DNA of 64,000 nucleotides, from NCBI GenBank assembly GCA_024742875.1, contig JANSXP010000040.1, positions 1 to 64,000 on the forward strand, in the 5' to 3' direction. The notes under the pieces were generated by a model. The model ran no database searches, was not told the origin of the DNA, and saw nothing but the letters and a program-made list of their open reading frames with translations. Below, piece by piece: positions 46,201-54,871 of the stretch. Numbering within the stretch: position 1 is the first letter of the stretch; each line of letters begins with the position of its first letter. The position numbers and the translations under genes were made by a program. The stretch comes from Planctomycetaceae bacterium (lineage in GTDB: Bacteria > Planctomycetota > Planctomycetia > Planctomycetales > Planctomycetaceae).

Positions 46201-47543
46201 TGTCTGCAGTTCTGACGACATCGGTCGTCTGTTCGCCAGTGCGCCCCCGATCGGTGATGGCACCGTGGTTGCTGTGCGGCGGCATTACACTGCTGGTGGG
46301 GCTCATCTTTCTGACTGACGAGCACCGCTGGGATCGTTCCGGGCTCACAGACTATGTGGAAAGCGCCGAAGAACGGGCCACGGCGGCGACGGCCGGCAAC
46401 GCGGCGCGACGTTCGGCCTTTCTGGTGCTGGGGCTGTCCGGTGGTGTGTTGCTGCTTTGCAGTGGCAACATACCCGTGTTGCGTGAGCCGCTGGGACTGA
46501 GTCTCATGCTGGCTGCCGGCTGGACGGCCGTGAGCCTGATGTGGGCGGATTCGCCCTCGTTTACACTTAAGCGTTTGTTGCTGCTGGTGCTGTGTGCAGT
46601 TGGAATTCTGGGGATCGCCAGCACGCTGACGATTCGGCGCCTGGCGGTGGTTACGCTGCTGGTCACAGGCGCTTATCTGGGAATGGGCGTGTTTGCGGAA
46701 GTGTCACTGGGCAATTTTCGCCCGTGGGCCGGCGGCTATCGATTTGCCGGAACGCTGCATCCCAATGCCCAGGCGACCAATTGCGGCGCGATGGCCCTGG
46801 CGGCCTTTGCCGTATGGAAGGGCGCACCGGCAGACTCGCGTACGCGCACCACGCGGCTGGTGGCTCAGCTGGCGCTGCTGCTGTTTGTTGTGGCGCTGGG
46901 ATTCCTCTTACTGACGAAATCGCGAACAGCGATCGCCGCCGTTGTGCTGGTCATGGGGCTGGTGTGGGCAACACGCTGGAGAATGGGCACCAATCTGATT
47001 GTTGCCGGCTGCGGTCTGCTGGCGATGACCGTGCTGTCATACAGCCTGATGCTGACCGGCACGCAGGACGTGTCGGATTCTGCCAGCTTTGGTCGCGCCG
47101 ACAGCCAGGGAGCGTTGAACGGTCGACTGCCGATCTGGGAAATCTGCGTACAGCGGATGGGGTCTCGTCTGCCTGTGGGCTTTGGCTATGACGGCTTCTG
47201 GACGCCCGAACGCATTGAAGACGTTTCCTGGGAGCTGGGGTGGTCCATTTCTTCTGCTCACTCGGAGTACATCGAAATTGTGCTGGGTTTGGGAGTCGTT
47301 GGACTGGCCTTGTATGTGCTGACGCAGACGCTGGCGATCGGCTGGTTCTGGCTGCGGTATTTCCGACTCGGGCACGGCGCGGACGCGATGGTGCTGGGCC
47401 TGCTGCTGATTGGTGCGATTCAGGGATTCATGGAGACCAGCTACCTGCATCCGTCTTCGTTTGCCCCGTTTATCTGCCTGACCGCCATGGTGCGGCTGGC
47501 CTGTTTTTCTGATCACAATTTGATGTGGAAGGAAGCCGTCTGA
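46200..47543 (+). CDS. O-antigen ligase/polymerase-like membrane protein
   Basis: 447 residues with about ten transmembrane helices, start coupled as TGATG. The segment GGYRFAGTLHPNAQATNCG matches the O-antigen ligase (Wzy_C/PF04932) core loop, and SAHSEYIEIVLGLGVVGLALYV near the end is the second conserved loop with the H-x3-Y/L pattern. In this setting it probably polymerises repeat units (Wzy role) rather than ligating to lipid A. A glycine-rich FGYDGFWTPERIED loop is typical of the family. Confidence 0.85.
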   Translation: MSAVLTTSVVCSPVRPRSVMAPWLLCGGITLLVGLIFLTDEHRWDRSGLTDYVESAEERATAATAGNAARRSAFLVLGLSGGVLLLCSGNIPVLREPLGLSLMLAAGWTAVSLMWADSPSFTLKRLLLLVLCAVGILGIASTLTIRRLAVVTLLVTGAYLGMGVFAEVSLGNFRPWAGGYRFAGTLHPNAQATNCGAMALAAFAVWKGAPADSRTRTTRLVAQLALLLFVVALGFLLLTKSRTAIAAVVLVMGLVWATRWRMGTNLIVAGCGLLAMTVLSYSLMLTGTQDVSDSASFGRADSQGALNGRLPIWEICVQRMGSRLPVGFGYDGFWTPERIEDVSWELGWSISSAHSEYIEIVLGLGVVGLALYVLTQTLAIGWFWLRYFRLGHGADAMVLGLLLIGAIQGFMETSYLHPSSFAPFICLTAMVRLACFSDHNLMWKEAV

Positions 47544-48511
47544 TGAGCGAACTGCTGAACGGTCACAGGTCGGCGGTCGACATACGGCCGCTGCCTCCTG
47601 TGGATGACTACTGGAATCCGGGAGAGCCGGGCCCGCAATATCGCGCTCGTCTGGCCGCGCTGCACCAGATCAGCAAACTGGGCGGCATGCTGCGGCAGAT
47701 GCTGGGGACTCGCATCACCAATGCCGTGGGCGTGCTGACCTATCATCGCATTAGTCCGGTGTGTCCGGACGTGCCGGAACCCACGATCAATGTTACACCG
47801 CTGCGATTTCGCCGTCAGATCGTCGGCCTGCTCCGCCGCGGCTTTCGATTCATCACGCTGCACGAAGCACTCGACGCACAGGCGCAGGGGCGAGAGTTTC
47901 TGGATTCCACCGTCGTGCTGACGTTTGATGATATCTACGACAACGTCTACGAACACGCCTTTCCCATTCTGAAGGAGCTGGAGATTCCCGCCACCTGTTT
48001 TGTGGCATCCGGATTCATCGACAGCGAGACGCCCTTTCTGTTCGATCCGTGGGCCCGCGCCCATCATGACCGTGTGCCTCGCTCCGCGTGGCGCCCAGTC
48101 ACCGGCCGGCATCTGCGGAAAATGGTCGATTCGGGACTGGTGGACATTGGCGCTCACTCGCACACCCATCGTGATTTTCGACTGTGCCCGGCGGCCTTCT
48201 GCGATGACGTCATGCATGGCGTCCGTGTGCTGGCCGACGCCTTTGGCGCTGAGCCATCCGTCTTTGCCTTTCCCTATGGCGCACCGCAGCTGGGATTTTG
48301 TCGCGAGCAGTGGCACAGGCAACTGTACGAACACGGATTCCGCTGCGGTCTAACGACTGCCAGCCACACGAATCGCCTTTCGGACTCGCCGTTTGGCTGG
48401 GGCCGTTTTCATGTGTTCGATCACGACACACCCGGTTCTCTCGCTGCCAAACTGGACGGCTGGTACGAATGGCTGCCCAATCTGCGTCGTCGTCTGTTGA
48501 ATCATTCCTGA
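47543..48511 (+). CDS. Polysaccharide deacetylase family protein, variant active site
   Basis: 322 residues, start coupled as TGATGA. NodB-type fold: LTYHRISPVCP near the start, metal-binding motif 1 LTFDDIYDNVYEHAFPIL, with Ile where most members have Gly, and motif 2 IGAHSHTHRDF with both metal-binding His. SPFGWGRFHVFDHDTPG is a family-like late segment also seen in the second copy downstream. It likely removes acetyl groups from the growing or exported glycan; the DDI variant may alter loop geometry but keeps both Asp. Confidence 0.85.
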   Translation: MSELLNGHRSAVDIRPLPPVDDYWNPGEPGPQYRARLAALHQISKLGGMLRQMLGTRITNAVGVLTYHRISPVCPDVPEPTINVTPLRFRRQIVGLLRRGFRFITLHEALDAQAQGREFLDSTVVLTFDDIYDNVYEHAFPILKELEIPATCFVASGFIDSETPFLFDPWARAHHDRVPRSAWRPVTGRHLRKMVDSGLVDIGAHSHTHRDFRLCPAAFCDDVMHGVRVLADAFGAEPSVFAFPYGAPQLGFCREQWHRQLYEHGFRCGLTTASHTNRLSDSPFGWGRFHVFDHDTPGSLAAKLDGWYEWLPNLRRRLLNHS

Positions 48512-48542
48512 GCTCTGTCGCTCGGCTGCTTTGGAGACCCTC

Positions 48543-49529
48543 ATGACAGAAAATCAGCCTGTAAAAATCAGTGTGGTCGTGGCTTCGTACAATCGAGCTC
48601 ACTACCTGACCGGCGCGCTGCAGACGCTGACCGCCCAGAAGACGGACGAGCGCTTCACCTACGAAGTGCTGATTGTCGACAACGCGTCCACGGACAACAC
48701 GCGTGAAGTGGTGACACAGTTTGCCGCCACCAGTGCCGTGCCCGTGCGTTATCTGCGGGAAGAAAAACCTGGTGATGCGCCGCCCCGCAACAGGGGGATT
48801 CGCGAAAGCGAGGGGGACTGGCTGGCGTTTTTCGATGATGACCAGTTTGCTGAACCAAAGTGGCTGCTGAACCTGCTGAATGCTGCACAAACACACGACA
48901 CAACGCTTGTCGGTGGCCCGGTGTGTCTGGATCTGGAGGCCGATGTCTGCCGTCAGCTGAGCGCCGCCTGCCGCAGCACGCTGCGGGAAATGAAACCGTA
49001 CGCCACCGACCAGCCATACGCCGAAGACGTGATTCCCGGCACAGGCAACATGCTGGTGGCGCGGTGCGTGTTTGACAAAGTGGGGCTGTTTGATGAAGAC
49101 ATCAAGGAAGGTGGGAGTGACTGGAAGCTGGTCAACGAGGCCCGGCGAATCGGGGTGACTCCATGGTTTGCCGCTGATGCGGAAATTCGCCATCGCGTGG
49201 AAGGCAATCGGATGACGCCGGCCTATTTTCGCTGGGACGCGCAGAATGGCGGTGTCAGCCAGGCCGACTTTGACCATCGCCGCCACGGGCCGGCTGGTCT
49301 GCTGCTGCGGGCGACAGCCCGCACTATTCGCGGTGCGCTGTATCTGCCAGGTCACCTGTGTGCCGCCATCGTGCGCCCTGCCCACGGGAGCGCGCAATCC
49401 AGCATGATCTGGTGGCGGACGGCCGGTTATCTGCGGCGCTGTCTGACGATTGCTGCCCCCTCGCTGTGTCCGCAGCGACGGTTCCATGAATACGTCGATT
49501 TTCGAACCGGCCGAGTGGTCGGCACATGA
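48543..49529 (+). CDS. Family 2 glycosyltransferase
   Basis: 328 residues from the ATG at 48543, which has GGAG seven bases upstream. The GT-A fold is evident: ISVVVASYNRAHYLTGALQTL, VLIVDNASTDNTREVV, PRNRGIRESEGDWLAFFDDDQFA with the DxD-like metal site, and TGNMLVARCVFDKVGLFDEDIKEGGSD with the acceptor-side ED. A C-terminal hydrophobic stretch (ALYLPGHLCAAIV) may touch the membrane. It adds one sugar of the repeat unit from a nucleotide sugar. Confidence 0.9.
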   Translation: MTENQPVKISVVVASYNRAHYLTGALQTLTAQKTDERFTYEVLIVDNASTDNTREVVTQFAATSAVPVRYLREEKPGDAPPRNRGIRESEGDWLAFFDDDQFAEPKWLLNLLNAAQTHDTTLVGGPVCLDLEADVCRQLSAACRSTLREMKPYATDQPYAEDVIPGTGNMLVARCVFDKVGLFDEDIKEGGSDWKLVNEARRIGVTPWFAADAEIRHRVEGNRMTPAYFRWDAQNGGVSQADFDHRRHGPAGLLLRATARTIRGALYLPGHLCAAIVRPAHGSAQSSMIWWRTAGYLRRCLTIAAPSLCPQRRFHEYVDFRTGRVVGT

Positions 49530-49545
49530 GAGACAGGACGCTGCT

Positions 49546-50718
49546 GTGACAACCATCTGCACACCGGACATGATTCCGTTCCCTGCCGGATCCACGGCAT
49601 CCACACCGCACTGCGGTCGTGTGCTGCATGTGGTGAACGGTCAGCACTACGCGGGCGCTGCACGCGTTCAGGACCTGCTGGCGCTGAAGTTGCCCGGCTG
49701 CGGTTTTGACGTGTCATTTGCCACGCTGCTGCCAGGCCGTTTTGAATCTGAACGTCGTTCGCAGACGCCGCTGCACCACATTCCTATGCACGGCCGGCTG
49801 GATCTTCGTCCCGTCCGACAACTGGTCCATCTGATTCGTGAGGGCGGGTTTGATCTGGTGCATTCGCACACAACGCGATCGGCGCTGGTGGCCGCTGTGG
49901 CCGCTGCGTGGGCCCACGTGCCGTACGTCCATCATGTGCACTGCCAGATGGATACAGAAGTTGGTCGAACACTGGGGAGCCGGGCCAACCGGACGATCGA
50001 AAAACAGGCCTGTCGCCGTGCGGACGGAGTGATTGCCGTCTCGCAGAGCATTGCCGCGTTTCTGCGGCGTCATCGCTTCTCAAAAGGGCCCGTCAGTGTG
50101 GTGCCCAATGGCGTGCCCGCGATCGACGTGCGACGGCCCCGCCGAGCCGAGGATCCCTGGGTAATCGGCATGGTGGCACTGCTGCGGGAACGCAAAGGGC
50201 TGGAAACACTGCTGATGGCGCTGCCGGCCCTCAACCGCGATCATCATGTTCGGCTGCGAATTGTGGGGCCGTTTGAATCCGACGGCTATCGCAATCGAAT
50301 GTATGATCTGAGTGACAGCCTGGGCGTCACTGACCTGGTGGACTGGACGGGGTATACGCCAGATGTGCCCACCGAACTGAATCGAATGGACGCGCTGGTG
50401 CTGCCCAGCGTGCTTCCGGAGGGCATGCCGATGGTGCTGCTGGAGGCCATGGCGGCTGGCGTACCCGTGCTCGGCAGTCGGGTGGACGGCATCACGGATG
50501 TGATCGAGCACGAACGTACCGGTCTGCTGTTTGAGCCAGGCTGTCCCAATTCGCTGGCGGGACAGCTGCTGCGTTTGCTGCGCGGACAGACAAACTGGCA
50601 GATGCTCAGAGAGGCGGCGCACAGTCAGTACCGCCAGCATTTTTCGGATGCTGCGATGGCACGAGGTGTCGCGCGGGTGTATTCGCGGATTCTCGTTCAG
50701 CGGGAGATAAAGTCATGA
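49546..50718 (+). CDS. Family 4 glycosyltransferase
   Basis: 390 residues from a GTG at 49546 preceded by AGGA; an ATG at 49486 would overlap the previous gene by 44 bases. GT-B fold: RVLHVVNGQHYAGAARVQDLL (N-terminal loop), LVHSHTTRSALVAAVAA, VSVVPNGVPAIDVRRP, WVIGMVALLRERKGLETLL and the donor-binding LPEGMPMVLLEAMAAGVPVL with the E-x7-E pair, then HERTGLLFEPG. It is a retaining glycosyltransferase for repeat-unit assembly. Its stop overlaps the next start as ATGA. Confidence 0.9.
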   Translation: MTTICTPDMIPFPAGSTASTPHCGRVLHVVNGQHYAGAARVQDLLALKLPGCGFDVSFATLLPGRFESERRSQTPLHHIPMHGRLDLRPVRQLVHLIREGGFDLVHSHTTRSALVAAVAAAWAHVPYVHHVHCQMDTEVGRTLGSRANRTIEKQACRRADGVIAVSQSIAAFLRRHRFSKGPVSVVPNGVPAIDVRRPRRAEDPWVIGMVALLRERKGLETLLMALPALNRDHHVRLRIVGPFESDGYRNRMYDLSDSLGVTDLVDWTGYTPDVPTELNRMDALVLPSVLPEGMPMVLLEAMAAGVPVLGSRVDGITDVIEHERTGLLFEPGCPNSLAGQLLRLLRGQTNWQMLREAAHSQYRQHFSDAAMARGVARVYSRILVQREIKS

Positions 50719-51665
50719 CAGTGCCGTGCAGTCCGAGTGCTGAGTCGCGCCGGTCCGAAGTGCCCGCCGATCTGCGGGGGCAGTCTCCTGTAATGGCGCG
50801 ATGGCATCAATGGAAAGCGGCCGCCGTTGTTCGTGGCTGTGTGCCTTTGCAGCGCACACTGCCGTCACCCCGCGCACAGCTGCCTGGCATCCTGATGTAT
50901 CATCGCGTCGTGCCCGACACCCTGCCGGCCGGCGTGCCAAAACCAACGTGGAACGTGACGCCCGATCAGTTCGACCGTCAGCTCCGGGGACTGCTGCAGC
51001 GAGGCTATCAGCCGTGGCGTCTCTCGGATCTGTTGACGGCCGATGCGCGGCAGATTCCCAGCAACGTCTTTGTCGTTACGTTTGACGACGGCTACGCCAA
51101 TAATCTCGTCCACGCTGTGCCCATCCTCAAAGAGCTGCAGATCCCGGCCACCATTTTTCTGGCGACCGGATTTCTGGACAGTGATCGCCCTTTCCCGTTT
51201 GATGACTGGTCGGCGAAGGGCGGCGACACGGTTGATCAGATCACCTGGAGGGCGCTCACGCGACGGGAATGTGAACAGTGCCTGGCAAGTGGCGTGGTGG
51301 AATTCGGATCGCACACACATACGCATGAAGATTTTCGAGATCGCCCGGACGATTTTGCCGAGAGTCTGGAGCTGAGCGGTGACTACCTGCGACGGGAATT
51401 TGGCATTCGTCGTCCCGCTCTTTCTTTGCCTTATGGAATTGTCAACCGGGGGTTTGCCGGACCGTCGTGGTATGCGGCCGCCCGGCAGGCCGACCTCACC
51501 TGCTGCCTGACGACGGAGGAACAGCTGGTTGATCTGACGCAGTCTCCGTTTGGCTGGGGGCGATTCATTGCCGAGCAGCACGACACGGCCGGTACACTGG
51601 GAGTGAAACTTGACGGCTGGCGTGATGTGGCCCGCGATGTGTGGCGTCGCGTACGAGGGCAGTGA
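50715..51665 (+). CDS. Polysaccharide deacetylase (NodB type), second copy
   Basis: 316 residues coupled to the previous gene. Canonical motifs: ILMYHRVVPDTLP, FVVTFDDGYANNLVHAVPIL and VEFGSHTHTHEDF, with LPYGIVNRGF and SPFGWGRF near the end. It is clearly paralogous to the deacetylase encoded four genes upstream but retains the standard DDG sequence. It closes the rightward biosynthetic run. Confidence 0.88.
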   Translation: MTVPCSPSAESRRSEVPADLRGQSPVMARWHQWKAAAVVRGCVPLQRTLPSPRAQLPGILMYHRVVPDTLPAGVPKPTWNVTPDQFDRQLRGLLQRGYQPWRLSDLLTADARQIPSNVFVVTFDDGYANNLVHAVPILKELQIPATIFLATGFLDSDRPFPFDDWSAKGGDTVDQITWRALTRRECEQCLASGVVEFGSHTHTHEDFRDRPDDFAESLELSGDYLRREFGIRRPALSLPYGIVNRGFAGPSWYAAARQADLTCCLTTEEQLVDLTQSPFGWGRFIAEQHDTAGTLGVKLDGWRDVARDVWRRVRGQ

Positions 51666-51685
51666 GTCCACCGTCGGGATGGCAT

Positions 51686-52762
51686 TCAGACCGCACGGCC
51701 GCGGCCCTGAGCCAGTGCAGCGGCCGTTAGGATGGCTTCCTGCATGCCGGATGCGTCTGCCGGGGTGTCCGCCTGCCACGCTCTGTCAAACGCGGTGCCG
51801 TGAGTGGGGCTGGTGCGAACAATGGGCAGTCCCAGGGTGATGTTGACGGCCGCATCAAAGCCAATCATCTTGATGGGAATGTGACCCTGGTCGTGGTACA
51901 TGGCGACAATGCCGTCAAACTCGCCCGCCACCGCGCGACGCATCAGGGTGTCAACCGGCAGCGGACCATGCACATCCATGTTTGCACGCGCAGACTCAAC
52001 GGCTGGTGTGATGATGGTTTGCTCTTCGTCCCCAAACAGTCCCTGTTCGCCTCCGTGGGGGTTCAGTGCGCAGACGGCGATTGATCTTCTGGGGGCCTTC
52101 AGGTCCTGCAGAAAGCCGTCCATCAGCGCGATTTTTTCCGAGACGGCGTCCGCCGTCAGCAGTCCGGGCACACTGGCGATGGATGTGTGCAGCGTGACGT
52201 GAGCGATGCTCAATCCGGATCGTGGCTGATGTGTGCGGTGTGGGGCAACCAGTTGACGCAGCGGCGCGATGCGCTGTTCGCACAGGTGCAGCATCATGGC
52301 GAAGTCATTCACGTCGCATTGTGCGGCGAGGATTTCTGTATGGCCGGGATAGTCGTGGCCGGCTGCGTGCAGCGCTGCTTTGTTGAGTGGCGCCGTGGCA
52401 ATGGCTTCGACCGCGCCCTGTTGTGCCAGATCAATGGCTGCCAGCAGGTAACGCCAGGCAGCCTCGCCAGCCACGACTTCCACCTGAGCGGTGGTTGGCA
52501 GCGGCGGGCCGTCGGGCCACGGGTCCAGCACGGCCGTCGCCTCGGCCGGAACGTGACGCATGGCAGCCGGGGAGTCGACGGGGAACAGGTTGACATCGGG
52601 CAGCTGTCGCAGCTGCGCAGCCTGCTGAATGATGTCCGCACTTCCGATGATCAGAGGGCGGCAGGCGCCTCGCACGTCTGAGGAGGTCACCGCACGGGCG
52701 ACAATTTCCGGCCCGATGCCGCAGACGTCCCCCAGGGTGATGGCGATGACAGGTTGCTTCAT
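51686..52762 (-). CDS. pdxA: 4-hydroxythreonine-4-phosphate dehydrogenase
   Basis: 358 residues from the ATG at 52762, with GGAGAG nine bases upstream. PdxA signatures: ITLGDVCGIGPEIVARA (usually GDPxGIGPE; here Val-Cys), TAPLNKAALHAAGHDYPGHTEILA, VTLHTSIASVPGLL, ALNPHGGEQGLFGDEE, GIVAMYHDQGHIPIKM and SPTHGTAFDRAW with metal-binding His and Asp. It catalyses a step of the deoxyxylulose-5-phosphate-dependent pyridoxal phosphate pathway in the cytoplasm. It converges on the deacetylase gene with a 20-base gap. Confidence 0.93.
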   Translation of the reverse strand: MKQPVIAITLGDVCGIGPEIVARAVTSSDVRGACRPLIIGSADIIQQAAQLRQLPDVNLFPVDSPAAMRHVPAEATAVLDPWPDGPPLPTTAQVEVVAGEAAWRYLLAAIDLAQQGAVEAIATAPLNKAALHAAGHDYPGHTEILAAQCDVNDFAMMLHLCEQRIAPLRQLVAPHRTHQPRSGLSIAHVTLHTSIASVPGLLTADAVSEKIALMDGFLQDLKAPRRSIAVCALNPHGGEQGLFGDEEQTIITPAVESARANMDVHGPLPVDTLMRRAVAGEFDGIVAMYHDQGHIPIKMIGFDAAVNITLGLPIVRTSPTHGTAFDRAWQADTPADASGMQEAILTAAALAQGRGRAV

Positions 52763-52983
52763 GAGGTGACTCTCCGGAAACGCCACGGGCGCTGGCTGGG
52801 GCGCAGTCTAACGCCTGGCTGTCGCGGGCGCTCGGTTAACCGACGGATTTCAAACGGGAATCACCAACCACCTTGAGGTGCATGGTTTGAGCAGAACCCG
52901 CATGGCCGATAACCTGTGCATTCCTGACCGGCATTCCGGCGGTCGCTTCGCACCATCCCAGGTTTCTTCCCCGGCCTCACGTT

Positions 52984-53283
52984 ATGACGCTCGACGAACT
53001 GCAGCAGATGATCGACCAGATGTACTCACGCAAGGACGAAGCGCGGGGGGTGGAAGGAACGTTCATGTGGCTGATGGAAGAAATCGGTGAACTGGCCGCC
53101 GCCCTGCGGGAATCACCCAAAGAAGAAGTGGCAAAGGAGTTTGCCGATGTGCTGGCCTGGCTGGCCACAATCGCCAACGTAGCGGGAATCAACCTGACAG
53201 AGGCGATGGAACTCAAGTATGGCAGCGGATGCCCTGGTTGCGGTCAAATGGTCTGTGAGTGTTCGGACGAGGAAAAGCCGTAA
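52984..53283 (+). CDS. MazG-like nucleotide pyrophosphohydrolase with Cys-rich tail
   Basis: 99 residues. The MazG fold shows as TFMWLMEEIGELAAAL (E-E-x-x-E) near residue 27 and EFADVLAWLATIAN (E-x-x-D) near 52, together forming the Mg-binding site that hydrolyses nucleoside triphosphates. The C-terminal tail CPGCGQMVCEC carries four Cys, a probable zinc knuckle. A house-cleaning role for non-canonical nucleotides is likely. It converges on the Rdx gene. Confidence 0.82.
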   Translation: MTLDELQQMIDQMYSRKDEARGVEGTFMWLMEEIGELAAALRESPKEEVAKEFADVLAWLATIANVAGINLTEAMELKYGSGCPGCGQMVCECSDEEKP

Positions 53284-53378
53284 GCGGGACGCGAGAGGGC
53301 TCATTGCAGTGGCTGACCGTTCTGGAGTTTTTGTGATGAACGGCCGCCAGCTGTCGCGCTGCTGGCCGAGGCCCGCGC

Positions 53379-53415
53379 AAAAAAACAGCGTTCCGGCAGT
53401 GATGACAGAACGCTG
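53379..53415 (-). terminator. Intrinsic terminator of the Rdx/SelW-like gene
   Basis: CAGCGTTC and GAACGCTG form an 8-bp stem with a 14-base loop, followed on the minus strand by seven T residues. It begins 10 bases after the TAA of the selenoprotein candidate, indicating that this interrupted frame is a real transcription unit. Confidence 0.88.
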
Positions 53416-53425
53416 AGATGGACGC

Positions 53426-53638
53426 TTACAGCTGCTCGAGGATTTCCTCGTCTTTTGGGAAACGCAGTGTCTCGTGCTTGCTGTAGATCACTTTGCCATC
53501 GACTTCGACATCAAAAATGCCTCCCTTGCCGGGAATCAGTTCTGCGTCAACGCCTTTGGCTGACTTGATGGCGGCCGCCAGACTGGTGGCCTGTGGCGTG
53601 TAGTTTCACATCGTGCAATAGGTGATTTTGATCTGCAT
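53426..53638 (-). CDS. SelW/Rdx-family protein with in-frame TGA, probable selenoprotein
   Basis: Reading from the ATG at 53638, codons 1-10 give MQIKITYCTM, codon 11 is TGA (53606-53608), then NYTPQATSLAAAIKSAKGVD and on through GGIFDVEVDGKVIYSK to TAA at 53426: 70 residues counting Sec. This matches Rdx (SelW/SelT/SelH) proteins, thioredoxin-like redox factors with a CxxC or CxxU motif after the first strand. The TGA sits exactly at the second redox position (C8-T9-M10-U11) while the rest of the frame is intact. A hairpin 15-33 bases after the TGA and a terminator behind the gene support expression. A nonsense pseudogene or sequencing error is the alternative. Gene callers would truncate or skip it. 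Confidence 0.78.
53573..53591 (-). promoter_or_regulatory. SECIS-like hairpin downstream of the in-frame TGA
   Basis: Starting 15 bases after the TGA, GGCC-A-CCA pairs with UGG-C-GGCC (seven pairs, one A-C mismatch) around the apical loop GUC. Bacterial SECIS elements lie within the coding region just after UGA, with a G-U in the apical loop read by SelB; distance and loop fit that pattern. Confidence 0.55.
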
Positions 53639-53807
53639 TGTTTGGTGCCTGTAGGGAAGGTTTCGGATACGACCAAAGAAGATAATAGCGAACCGCGAGA
53701 CGGGAAAACACCGCAGTTCGTGTGCCGCCCGCCGCCGGAGAACAGGACGCTTTGACGGTTTGCCGCCTTACAGTTAGTCTCGTGGTTTTCAACAGGGGAA
53801 AACGGCG

Positions 53808-54854
53808 ATGTTGCGGAGACTGGTTGCGTGTTTGTTGCCTGCGGTCCTGATATCTGTGGCCTGTGCTGACGGAAATGACGGACGTCTGGATATCTACTTC
53901 ATTGATGTGGAAGGCGGAGCCGCCACGCTGCTGGTGTCGCCGGCAGGAGAATCCATCCTCATCGACTCGGGATATCCGGATAACCATGGTCGCGATCGGG
54001 ATCGAATTATTGATGTGGCCAGAAATGTGGCCGGATTGTCACGCATCGATCACGCGCTGGTCTCGCACTGGCATCGTGATCACTATGGCAATCATGCGGC
54101 CCTGGCGGCCGCCTTTGGCATTGAGACCTTCTGGGATCGGGGGATACCGGAGATGCTGTCCGAAGACGCGCAGTTTGAAGATCGGATTGCCGCTTACCGC
54201 GCGGCCACTCAGAATGCGTCCTGCAAACTGAAGGCGGGTGATCAAATTCCGTTTCAGTCTGCGGACACCCCGTTTTCCGCCAGGGTGCTGGCCGCCAGTC
54301 GCCAGGTGGTACCCAACGACGGTCCGGTCAATCCGTACGCCGATCGTCATACACCGCGGGATGTTGATCCCACTGACAATGCGGCGAGCCTGGCTGTGGT
54401 GTTCGAGTTTGGCAATTTTCGGTTCCTGTGCTGCGGCGATCTCACATGGAACGTGGAAGGGCAACTGGTCACGCCGAACAATCCGGTGGGGACCGTGGAC
54501 GTCTACATGGTGACGCATCATGGGCTGCCCACGAGTAACAATCCGGCGCTGGTGCTGGCTGTGGATCCGACGGTCACTGTGATGTGCAACGGGCCGACTA
54601 AAGGCGGAGCGGAGTCCACGCTCCGCACACTGCACGAAATCAAGTCTTTGCAGGACATGTATCAGCTGCACCAAAACGTGAAGCTGGACGCTGGAGCTCA
54701 GGCTCCGCCGGAGTTCATTGCCAACACGAGCAGCACAGCAACGTGCCAGGGTCAGTGGGTCAAAGCCAGTGTGGCCAAAGATGGCCGCTCATATACCATG
54801 CAGATTGGCCGCGAAGGCAGGGTGCGCACCTATCAGACGCGCGTCCACAATTGA
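53808..54854 (+). CDS. Secreted MBL-fold metallohydrolase (ComEC-like)
   Basis: 348 residues with a signal peptide (MLRRLVACLLPAVLISVACA). The beta-lactamase fold shows DIYFIDVEGGAATLLVSPAG (the ComEC/Rec2 opening), ILIDSGYPDN, the metal-binding VSHWHRDHYGNH, a later FRFLCCGDLTWN with a ligand Asp, and VTHHGLPTSNNP with a ligand His. The substrate is unknown; related proteins are nucleases or phosphodiesterases. It diverges from the selenoprotein candidate, sharing a 169-base promoter region. Confidence 0.88.
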   Translation: MLRRLVACLLPAVLISVACADGNDGRLDIYFIDVEGGAATLLVSPAGESILIDSGYPDNHGRDRDRIIDVARNVAGLSRIDHALVSHWHRDHYGNHAALAAAFGIETFWDRGIPEMLSEDAQFEDRIAAYRAATQNASCKLKAGDQIPFQSADTPFSARVLAASRQVVPNDGPVNPYADRHTPRDVDPTDNAASLAVVFEFGNFRFLCCGDLTWNVEGQLVTPNNPVGTVDVYMVTHHGLPTSNNPALVLAVDPTVTVMCNGPTKGGAESTLRTLHEIKSLQDMYQLHQNVKLDAGAQAPPEFIANTSSTATCQGQWVKASVAKDGRSYTMQIGREGRVRTYQTRVHN

Positions 54855-54871
54855 TCAAAGAGCAGCACTGC

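Noticed and set aside
53547-53987. 146-residue minus-strand frame overlapping the Rdx gene and the MBL-fold gene start
   Set aside because: It is in another frame, reads antisense through the signal peptide of the MBL-fold protein and shows no motif.
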